Shown here in pieces: positions 35,326 to 40,900 of a stretch of DNA of 40,900 nt (the stretch's first letter is position 1; the number at the start of each line of letters is the position of its first letter). The position numbers were made by a program, and so were the translations under genes. The notes under the pieces are model-generated. The model was given only the letters and a program-made list of their open reading frames with translations. It was not told where the DNA came from and ran no database searches. Origin of the DNA: Acidobacteriaceae bacterium (GTDB taxonomy: Bacteria; Acidobacteriota; Terriglobia; Terriglobales; Acidobacteriaceae); assembly GCA_025356095.1 (NCBI GenBank), contig JANXUR010000115.1, positions 1-40,900 of the forward strand. The letters run 5' to 3'.

Positions 35326-36555
35326 TTACACCTTCTCAAACAGCCCGGCCCGCGGATCCTCTGGATTCAGTTCCGCCAGCTCGCGCAGCAACTCCTTCGT
35401 CCGCTCATCGCGCGGCATGGGAACCGCGATCTGGATCTCTACAATTTCGTCGCCGCGCTGGCCTTCCCGCGAAGCGGATGGCACACCCTTTTCCCGCAGC
35501 CGCAGCTTCTGTCCGCTCTGCGTTCCCGGAGGCACCCGCAGCAGCGCCCGCCCGTCAATCGTCGGAACTTCCACCTTCGCGCCCAGCGCCGCTTCGCTCA
35601 CCGAGATCGGCACCGTCAGCGTAATGTCATCGCCATCGCGTGTGAACACCGCATGTTGCCCCACCCGCAGAATCACATAGAGATCGCCCGCCGCTCCGCC
35701 CTGCGACCCTGCGTTGCCCCTGCCCGCCACACGTATCCGCTGGCCATCCCGCGTACCCGCCTTGATGCGCACCTCAATTGGCGTCACGTTATGGGTGGCA
35801 CCCGCACCCCCACAATGCTTGCACGGCGAAAAGTTTTTGCCCGTCCCGTGGCAGCGGGGACACTGCACATTGAACTTCATCCTGCCGCCCATCTGCGTCA
35901 CTTGCCCCGAGCCTTTGCACTCGGCGCACACTCCGGGACTTTCCAACGCACCACTTCCGTGGCAGCGACCGCACACTTCACGCCGCGGAATATTAAGCTT
36001 CACCACCGTGCCGCGAATCGCATCCCAAAAACTGATGCTTGCTAGGTATTCCAGGTCAGCCCCAACCTGCGGCGCAGCTTGGGGCTCGTGGCCCGCACCT
36101 CCGCCGCTAAACATGCCGGAGAAAATATCCTTGAAGCCACCACCGCCGCTGCTGCTTTGCTGCCGAGGCCGCTTGCCCACGCTATCAATGATGTCCGAAA
36201 AATCGAATCCGTCGAAATCCACCCGCGTACCACCCTGCGGAGTGTAGGCACCGCCGCCCGCGTAGCCGCCCGTACCCTGCGGTGTCCCTGCCCGGGCGTA
36301 GGCCTCGGCTGCCTCGGGTGTAATGTTGTCCGAGTAGTAGCCAAACTGGTCGTAAATCTTGCGCTTTTTGGGGTCGCTTAGAACTTCATTGGCTTCTGAA
36401 AGCGTCTTAAACTTCTCTTCCGCAGTCTTGTCGCCCGCGTTCACATCAGGATGGTACTTGCGCGCCATCTTCTTGAACGCCTTGCGAATGTCTTCCGCAG
36501 AAGCAGTCTTCTTGACGCCAAGCGTCGCGTAATAGTCTTTGGTGGGAGTGGCCAT
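35326..36555 (-). CDS. dnaJ: Chaperone DnaJ (type I, with zinc-finger domain)
   Basis: 409 residues. The J-domain (about 6-72) has the HPD motif at 35-37 in [11 protein letters not shown] Gly/Phe-rich linker runs about 95-170. Four CxxCxGxG zinc repeats follow in order: [32 protein letters not shown]. The C-terminal client-binding domains follow. It stimulates DnaK ATPase and delivers clients. It lies 33 nt after a VapC toxin gene and on the same strand as dnaK, which is separated from it by vapBC and a small ORF. Confidence 0.96.
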   Translation of the reverse strand: MATPTKDYYATLGVKKTASAEDIRKAFKKMARKYHPDVNAGDKTAEEKFKTLSEANEVLSDPKKRKIYDQFGYYSDNITPEAAEAYARAGTPQGTGGYAGGGAYTPQGGTRVDFDGFDFSDIIDSVGKRPRQQSSSGGGGFKDIFSGMFSGGGAGHEPQAAPQVGADLEYLASISFWDAIRGTVVKLNIPRREVCGRCHGSGALESPGVCAECKGSGQVTQMGGRMKFNVQCPRCHGTGKNFSPCKHCGGAGATHNVTPIEVRIKAGTRDGQRIRVAGRGNAGSQGGAAGDLYVILRVGQHAVFTRDGDDITLTVPISVSEAALGAKVEVPTIDGRALLRVPPGTQSGQKLRLREKGVPSASREGQRGDEIVEIQIAVPMPRDERTKELLRELAELNPEDPRAGLFEKV

Positions 36556-36588
36556 GGAATGTGTGGACTCGCTGTCTCGCGACTCTAA

Positions 36589-37056
36589 CTATATCGTCTC
36601 CAGCCGCTCCCGATCCCCAGGATGTATCGCCTCGACCTCACGATAGCGGGCAAAGTCGGCCGTGTTCATGGTGATAATCGAATGCACACGATGGCTCAAC
36701 ATCACCGCCACAATTCGCGCATCATGCACCTGTGCGCCTCGCACGCTATAGCGGCAAACCAAGTCGTGCCAAATCGCGGGTGTTTCGCTGGTCTCGCTGA
36801 GGACGCGAACGGTGTTTCGAACCACCTGAAGGTAGCGATCGGCATCGGAAAGGCTCATGCCAAATCCGTTTGCAGACTCAGGGCGAGTGCAGACATTCCA
36901 AAATTCAGCCAGATTTTGCAAAGAGCAGCCAAACTCTAGGCCGTGTGTACCCGACTGCTTCATTAGATTGGCGACCAGATCATAGTCTGGCCTTTGAACC
37001 GCCACCGTCCGAAGCAGGACGTTGCTATCGAGAAAGCATCGGCGCGGGGCAGTCAT
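36589..37056 (-). CDS. vapC: PIN-domain toxin, VapC type
   Basis: 155 residues. PIN-domain RNases cleave tRNA or mRNA and are neutralised by a partner antitoxin. The acidic metal-binding residues appear as D10 (CFLDSNVLL), E51 (NLAEFW), D112 (QVHDARIVAVML) and D134 (TMNTADFARY). The start follows directly on the antitoxin stop with no gap (37057/37056), the normal VapBC layout. The pair sits between dnaK and dnaJ. Confidence 0.9.
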   Translation of the reverse strand: MTAPRRCFLDSNVLLRTVAVQRPDYDLVANLMKQSGTHGLEFGCSLQNLAEFWNVCTRPESANGFGMSLSDADRYLQVVRNTVRVLSETSETPAIWHDLVCRYSVRGAQVHDARIVAVMLSHRVHSIITMNTADFARYREVEAIHPGDRERLETI

Positions 37057-37317
37057 CTAGTCGTGATCTTGATAGAAGCTCTCTCGGCTAAATGCCTCTT
37101 CCGGCAACACAGGCAGGCGCTCACCGCCCTCGGCCATCGCGCGCAGAAACGCTTCTGCCTTTTCCGGTGTCATTGGGCCGGGCCCATCTTCCGCGCTCGC
37201 GCTCCCGGCCTCACGCAGCAAGGCGTTGGCATACTCGGTCAGTGACATACCTAGCGCCTCGGCGTCGCGCACCAAGCGGCCCTCGACCTCGGGCGCAAGC
37301 TCAATCTGAATCGTCAT
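37057..37317 (-). CDS. vapB: VapB-type antitoxin
   Basis: 86 residues from the ATG at 37317 (MTIQIELAPEVEGRLVRDAE); the frame is open a few codons upstream. The N-terminal half is a ribbon-helix-helix-like DNA-binding part (EIELAPEVE-type strand, then a helix with GMSLTEYANALLREAG). The C-terminal half is acidic and flexible (PGPMTPEKAEAFLRAM), the part that would wrap the toxin. It is immediately followed by the PIN toxin. Autoregulation by the pair is usual in this family. Confidence 0.85.
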   Translation of the reverse strand: MTIQIELAPEVEGRLVRDAEALGMSLTEYANALLREAGSASAEDGPGPMTPEKAEAFLRAMAEGGERLPVLPEEAFSRESFYQDHD

Positions 37318-37346
37318 GGCTTTCAGTCTTCTTAAAAACATTGAAG

Positions 37347-37375
37347 GAGGGCTGTCCTTGGCTCGGTCAGCCCTC
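37347..37375 (-). terminator. Terminator-like hairpin between the small ORF and vapB
   Basis: On the minus strand GAGGGCTG (37375-37368) pairs with CAGCCCTC (37354-37347) across a 13-nt loop; a TTTTT run comes about 10 nt later. It would separate the dnaK/small-ORF transcript from vapBC-dnaJ. Confidence 0.5.
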
Positions 37376-37390
37376 TCTCAACTTCCGACT

Positions 37391-37528
37391 CTACTTCGAG
37401 TCTAGCACTTTAATGATTGCGTCAATTAGACTTGCTATCTGTTTAAGTTTTTCATCAGACAAACGCGAAACTGTAAGCTTTACGCCGCACTCTTGCAGCT
37501 TCGCACCAAGATCAGCGTTATGTTGCAT
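37391..37528 (-). CDS. Small 45-residue protein directly downstream of dnaK
   Basis: ATG at 37528 preceded by AAAGGAGGTG with an 8-nt gap, a near-perfect Shine-Dalgarno sequence; stop TAG at 37391. The protein reads MQHNADLGAKLQECGVKLTV and continues as an amphipathic helix (SRLSDEKLKQIASLIDAIIK); one Cys, no signal peptide. Base use is more AT-rich than the neighbours. It begins 39 nt after the dnaK stop on the same strand and is followed by a hairpin. I do not know the family. Good ribosome site and position argue that it is translated. Confidence 0.65.
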   Translation of the reverse strand: MQHNADLGAKLQECGVKLTVSRLSDEKLKQIASLIDAIIKVLDSK

Positions 37529-37567
37529 CTGGCGCACCTCCTTTCCTCGTGGATTCGCTTTCAAGAT

Positions 37568-39520
37568 TTACTTCTTCGCCTCGGTCTCCACATCCACATA
37601 CTCGGCGTCAATCACGCCTTCATCCTTCTTGGCCGAACCAGCACCCGCACCGTCGGCGTGGGCCCCATCCGTGTGGACCGCGCCATCGTCGCCAGCCCCC
37701 GGAGCCGCACCCGCTGCAGTCGCTGCCTTGTACATCTCCTCGGCCAGCTTGTGCGACGCGGCTTGCAAGCTCTCATGCGCTTTATCCATGCTCGCCTTGT
37801 CACCTGCCGTCAGTGCGCTTTTGGCATCTGCAATGGCATTTTCCACGTTCGAGCGATCAGCTTGCCCGATCTTGTCGCCATTCTCCCGCAGCATCTTCTC
37901 CACGTTATACAGCAGCGAATCCATCTGATTGCGCGAGTCAATCTCCTCGCGCTTCGCTTTGTCTTCCGCCGAGTGTGCGTCGGCCTCTTTTGCCATGCGT
38001 TCCACCTCTTCCTTGCTCAGGCCGGAGGACGACGTGATGGTGATCTTCTGGTCTTTGCCGGTGGCATTGTCTTTCGCCGTCACATTCAAAATGCCGTTGG
38101 CATCAATATCAAACGTCACTTCAATCTGCGGCACGCCGCGCGGTGCCGGAGGAATGCCCGTCAGTTGAAACTTGCCCAGCGTGCGGTTGTCCCGTGCCAG
38201 CGGCCGCTCGCCCTGCAGTACATGTACTTCCACCGACGTCTGGTTATCCGCCGCCGTGGAGAACGTTTCCGTCTTGCGCGTCGGAATCGTGCTGTTGCGG
38301 CCAATCATCTGCGTAGAAACCCCGCCCATGGTCTCAATCGAAAGCGTCAGTGGAGTCACGTCCAGCAGCAGCAGGTCCTTTACTTCGCCACCCAGCACGC
38401 CACCCTGAATCGCCGCGCCGATTGCCACCACTTCATCAGGATTCACACCACGATGCGGTTCTTTGCCAAACAACTCTTTCACCATCGCCTGAATGCGGGG
38501 CATCCGGGTTTGTCCGCCGACCAGAACCACTTCGTCAATCTTGTCGGCAGTCACGCCGGCATCCTTCAATGCCTGCTTGCACGGAGCGATCGAGCGGCTC
38601 AGGATGTCTTCAATCATGCTCTCCAGCTTGGCGCGCGTAAGCCGCTTCACCAAATGCTTGGGTCCACTGGCGTCCGCTGTGATGAACGGCAGGTTGATTT
38701 CTGTCTCCATCGTGGTAGAAAGCTCGATCTTGGCCCGCTCGGCTGCATCGCGCAGACGTTGCAGCGCCATCTCATTGCCTTTGCCCCGCAGGTCGAGCCC
38801 TTCATCTTTCTTGAACTCGTCAATCAACCAGTCCACGATGCGCTGGTCAATATTGTCGCCGCCCAAGTGGGTGTCGCCGTTGGTGGACTTCACCTCGATT
38901 ACGCCTTCGCCCACCTCCAGGATCGAAACGTCAAAGGTGCCACCGCCAAAGTCGTATACGGCGATCAGCTCGTCCTTCTTTTTGTCGAGTCCGTAGGCCA
39001 GCGCCGCCGCCGTTGGCTCGTTGATAATGCGCTTTACCTCAAGACCCGCGATCTTGCCCGCATCCTTAGTCGCCTGCCGCTGCGCGTCATTAAAGTAAGC
39101 AGGCACGGTAATCACCGCTTCCGTCACAGGCTCACCCAGATAGTCCTCAGCAGCCTTTTTCAGCTTCTGCAGAATCAGCGCTGACACCTGCGGCGGAGTC
39201 TGCTCCTTATCCTGCGCCACCACGGCCAGGTGGTCGCCCGACTGCACCACCTTGTAGGGCACCATCTTCATCTCTTCATTCACTTCGTCGAAGCGGCGAC
39301 CCATAAAGCGCTTGATGGAGTAAATTGTGTTGGTCGGGTTAGTGATGGCCTGCCGCTTGGCCACCTGGCCCACGAGTCGCTCGCCATTCGCGGCAAATCC
39401 CACTACGGAAGGCGTGGTCCGACCACCTTCTTCATTGGCGATTACCTTGGGGTCGCCACCTTCCATCACCGCCACCACCGAGTTGGTCGTGCCCAAATCA
39501 ATGCCGATAATCTTGCCCAT
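37568..39520 (-). CDS. dnaK: Chaperone DnaK (Hsp70)
   Basis: 650 residues from the ATG at 39520, with AAGGAG 9 nt upstream. Hsp70 folds and protects proteins with DnaJ and GrpE. The ATPase domain starts [20 protein letters not shown]; it includes [17 protein letters not shown] and the [17 protein letters not shown] block. The substrate domain contains [18 protein letters not shown] and the lid with [18 protein letters not shown]. The C-terminus is Gly/Ala-rich and ends in acidic [11 protein letters not shown], typical. A consensus promoter lies about 330 nt upstream and the leader carries dispersed repeats. Confidence 0.98.
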   Translation of the reverse strand: MGKIIGIDLGTTNSVVAVMEGGDPKVIANEEGGRTTPSVVGFAANGERLVGQVAKRQAITNPTNTIYSIKRFMGRRFDEVNEEMKMVPYKVVQSGDHLAVVAQDKEQTPPQVSALILQKLKKAAEDYLGEPVTEAVITVPAYFNDAQRQATKDAGKIAGLEVKRIINEPTAAALAYGLDKKKDELIAVYDFGGGTFDVSILEVGEGVIEVKSTNGDTHLGGDNIDQRIVDWLIDEFKKDEGLDLRGKGNEMALQRLRDAAERAKIELSTTMETEINLPFITADASGPKHLVKRLTRAKLESMIEDILSRSIAPCKQALKDAGVTADKIDEVVLVGGQTRMPRIQAMVKELFGKEPHRGVNPDEVVAIGAAIQGGVLGGEVKDLLLLDVTPLTLSIETMGGVSTQMIGRNSTIPTRKTETFSTAADNQTSVEVHVLQGERPLARDNRTLGKFQLTGIPPAPRGVPQIEVTFDIDANGILNVTAKDNATGKDQKITITSSSGLSKEEVERMAKEADAHSAEDKAKREEIDSRNQMDSLLYNVEKMLRENGDKIGQADRSNVENAIADAKSALTAGDKASMDKAHESLQAASHKLAEEMYKAATAAGAAPGAGDDGAVHTDGAHADGAGAGSAKKDEGVIDAEYVDVETEAKK

Positions 39521-39581
39521 AATATTGCTCTCCTTAAACGTTGAATCCCGCAAAACTGCCGAAAATCGGTCCTGCGCCTGC

Positions 39582-39730
39582 TGTCATCCTGAGCGAAGCG
39601 AAGTACCCCTACCCCAGCTAGCCACCCCACTGAAAATCCCTGTCATCCTGAGCGAAGCGAAGAACCCCTACCACCGGCTAGCCGCCCGCACCCGTAACTG
39701 TCATCCTGAGCGAAGCGAAGTACCCCTACC
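39582..39730. repeat. Three direct copies of a dispersed repeat in the dnaK leader
   Basis: Copies start at 39582, 39641 and 39699 (periods 59 and 58). Each begins TGTCATCCTGAGCGAAGCGA and runs on through ACCCCTACC; the first two also share a GCTAGCC after it. This sequence type is a familiar dispersed repeat in acidobacterial genomes (from memory, not checked). It lies in the untranslated leader of dnaK. Confidence 0.85.
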
Positions 39731-39827
39731 TCGACAACGAATCCACCAGCTTAGCCGCCGCGCGACCCATTTCCGAGTAACATGCACCGAAGCTAACCGC
39801 TTTGCCTACAACAAAATACGAACCAGC

Positions 39828-39840
39828 GGAGCATTGCTCC
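39828..39840 (-). promoter_or_regulatory. Hairpin at the predicted 5' end of the dnaK transcript
   Basis: GGAGC (39828-39832) and GCTCC (39836-39840) pair with a 3-nt loop, next to the transcription start expected from the promoter at 39848-39876. A 5' stem of this kind could stabilise the mRNA. The rest of the leader down to dnaK holds the direct repeats. Confidence 0.4.
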
Positions 39841-39847
39841 TACATGA

Positions 39848-39876
39848 ATGATAAGATGTGAGTGAGTTATTGTCAA
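39848..39876 (-). promoter_or_regulatory. Sigma-70-type promoter for dnaK
   Basis: On the minus strand TTGACA (39876-39871), spacer of exactly 17 nt, TATCAT (39853-39848). The predicted start is near 39841, giving a leader of about 320 nt before the dnaK ATG. No CIRCE (HrcA) inverted repeat is seen nearby. Confidence 0.7.
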
Positions 39877-39881
39877 GCTAT

Positions 39882-39897
39882 GCGACTGCCAAGTCGC
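39882..39897. promoter_or_regulatory. Small inverted repeat between dnaK and the toxin-antitoxin genes
   Basis: GCGACT (39882-39887) and AGTCGC (39892-39897), 4-nt gap. It sits between the dnaK promoter and the antitoxin gene, and could be an operator for either; no direct support. Confidence 0.25.
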
Positions 39898-39990
39898 TAC
39901 ATTTCACGAGGGGTGCGCTTTCCCCGCCAAAGAGCGCATCCGAGTCGACTCCCGGTTTCGCATCTAATTTAGTGTAAACTTGGTGTTGCC

Positions 39991-40281
39991 ATGCTAGACA
40001 TAAGCAAAGACATCCATTCGCTCAGCGACTTCAAGCGCAACACGTCCGAGTTCCTGCGGCAGACGCGCGAAACGGGTAGGCCCGTCGTGCTGACCATCAA
40101 CGGCAAAGCGGAATTGGTGGTGCAGGATGCCGCGTCGTACCAGAGGATGCTGGAAATGGTAGACCGTGCCGAGGCTATTGAAGGCGTCCAGCGCGGATTG
40201 GACGACGTCGCCGCTGGACGGACTAAACCCCTGAAGCAAGCCTTCGCGGAGATTCGTGCCAAGCATGCGATATCGCGTTGA
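39991..40281 (+). CDS. Phd/YefM-family antitoxin
   Basis: 96 residues. The N-terminal Phd/YefM fold reads SDFKRNTSEFLRQTRETGRP followed by VVLTINGKAELVVQDAASYQ, the typical strand-helix-strand. The C-terminal helical tail (about 55-96, GVQRGLDDVAAGRTKPLKQA) would cover the toxin. It binds its own promoter in known systems. The toxin gene overlaps its last 17 nt, so the two are translated together. Confidence 0.92.
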   Translation: MLDISKDIHSLSDFKRNTSEFLRQTRETGRPVVLTINGKAELVVQDAASYQRMLEMVDRAEAIEGVQRGLDDVAAGRTKPLKQAFAEIRAKHAISR

Positions 40282-40609
40282 CCTTGCCGATAACGCCAGA
40301 GATGAGATTCAGGCCGCATTCGACTGGATCGTCGGCAAGGCTTCGCTAGAAATAGCGGACCGATGGCTCGACAGGCTGGAGCAGACGCTCGAAAGTCTTG
40401 AAACGATGCCCCAGCGTTGCGAGAGGGCCCCTGAGTCGGATCATTTCCAACGTGACCTTCGTCAACTGCTGTTCGGGCGCAAGCACGGCACCTATCGCCT
40501 CATCTTCGGGATAGAAGAAGTCGAGCGGCGCGTGACGATTCTCCACTTTCGACATGCGGCGATGCGCTGGATCGGGTCGGAAGCCAGCGAATCGGACAAC
40601 GACGAATAG
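40265..40609 (+). CDS. RelE/ParE-family toxin
   Basis: 114 residues from the ATG at 40265, overlapping the antitoxin. Fold markers: RYRVDLADNARDEIQAAFDW, a helical hairpin to ESLETMPQRCERAPE, and the closing strands GRKHGTYRLIFGIEEVERRV and VTILHFRHAAMRW. Both ParE (gyrase poison) and RelE (ribosome-dependent RNase) share this fold; ParE-type is slightly favoured by the DEIQAAFDWI start, but the target is undecided. Confidence 0.9.
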   Translation: MRYRVDLADNARDEIQAAFDWIVGKASLEIADRWLDRLEQTLESLETMPQRCERAPESDHFQRDLRQLLFGRKHGTYRLIFGIEEVERRVTILHFRHAAMRWIGSEASESDNDE

Positions 40610-40611
40610 CC

Positions 40612-40900
40612 CTACTCCACCGTAACGCTCTTAGCCAAATTCCGGGGCTGGTCTACGTCGCAGCCTCTACGCACCGCGATGTGATACGCCAGCAACTGCA
40701 TGGGCACGATCTCCAGAATCGCCGAGAGTTCTTCCGGCGCGTGGGGCACAAACAGCACGTGGTCGGCAACAGTGGCAATGTCGTGGTCGCCTTCCGTGGC
40801 AATGGCGATCACTTTTCCGGAGCGCGCCGTTACCTCCTGCAGGTTCGACATGGTTTTTTCATAGCGGGTGACTGACGCATGGTCGTTGCGATCGCAGGTG
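40612..40900 (-). CDS. glmS: Glucosamine-fructose-6-phosphate aminotransferase, C-terminal part (runs off the right edge)
   Basis: The last 95 residues are visible, ending in the near-invariant [11 protein letters not shown]. This is the second SIS (sugar isomerase) domain: [40 protein letters not shown]. GlmS makes glucosamine-6-phosphate for cell-wall precursors. The glutaminase domain lies outside. It converges on the toxin gene with a 2-nt gap. Confidence 0.95.
   Translation of the reverse strand, partial: TCDRNDHASVTRYEKTMSNLQEVTARSGKVIAIATEGDHDIATVADHVLFVPHAPEELSAILEIVPMQLLAYHIAVRRGCDVDQPRNLAKSVTVE

Noticed and set aside
37493-39184. Long open frame of 563 codons on the plus strand opposite dnaK
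   Set aside because: It is antisense to a clearly real dnaK; its composition (His/Arg/Leu-rich) and lack of any motif mark it as a shadow of codon bias.
39582-39730. CRISPR-like layout: three repeats of 22-32 bp with similar spacing
   Set aside because: The intervals share sequence (GCTAGCC and C-rich parts), the repeat type is a known-looking dispersed element, and there are no cas genes.
39521-39990. CIRCE (HrcA) operator before dnaK
   Set aside because: No TTAGCACTC/GAGTGCTAA inverted repeat is present.

Overview
The window looks like a chromosomal segment of an Acidobacteriota bacterium, most likely class Terriglobia (Acidobacteriaceae or Koribacter-like). The evidence is the high-GC coding, the GloVer-repeat secreted protein, GH29 and AsmA genes, the housekeeping order trpS-scpA-scpB-rluB, and interspersed repeats containing TGTCATCCTGAGCGAAGCG. 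The assignment is an inference from gene content; no 16S rRNA is present.

Left end (1-3757): a mobile or accessory island, all on the minus strand. It holds an IS91-type HUH transposase cut by the window edge, a ParB-like protein and an AlpA-type regulator. The three are chained by 4-bp start/stop overlaps. Upstream lies an unrecognised protein of about 450 residues. The island abuts the 3' end of a tRNA-Ala(GGC) gene (3758-3833), a typical insertion site, although no integrase or repeated att core is visible.

Central left (3834-17344): an ECF sigma factor with its membrane anti-sigma factor, preceded by a convincing ECF-type promoter; two secreted TPR proteins; RNase III; two different type I signal peptidases; and between the peptidases a minus-strand block of secreted proteins. 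The first gene of that block is broken or phase-variable: an AG/CT dinucleotide tract sits in its signal-peptide region, and a second frame change follows. AsmA and another exported protein come next. Short tandem repeats recur here (13 bp at lepB, 9 bp after asmA).

Housekeeping core (17387-33628): site-2 protease, trpS, scpA, scpB, rluB, an NTF2-like protein, hisC, mutM (with an unusual repeat-encoded insert), purA with two small redox-type genes, a 4-oxalocrotonate tautomerase, ndk, sucD, sucC, an AhpD-like protein, a DUF1348-type protein, a GH29 fucosidase and a MOSC protein.

Right end (33701-40900): an APC permease, then dnaJ and dnaK on the same strand but separated by a VapBC toxin-antitoxin pair and a 45-codon ORF with a near-perfect Shine-Dalgarno sequence. 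dnaK has a strong sigma-70 promoter more than 300 nt upstream, and its leader contains three copies of the interspersed repeat. A Phd/ParE-type toxin-antitoxin pair and the 3' end of glmS close the window.

The most novel-looking items are the AlpA/ParB-like/HUH-transposase operon, the possible phase-variable secreted protein, the repeat-expanded MutM and the small ORF after dnaK.
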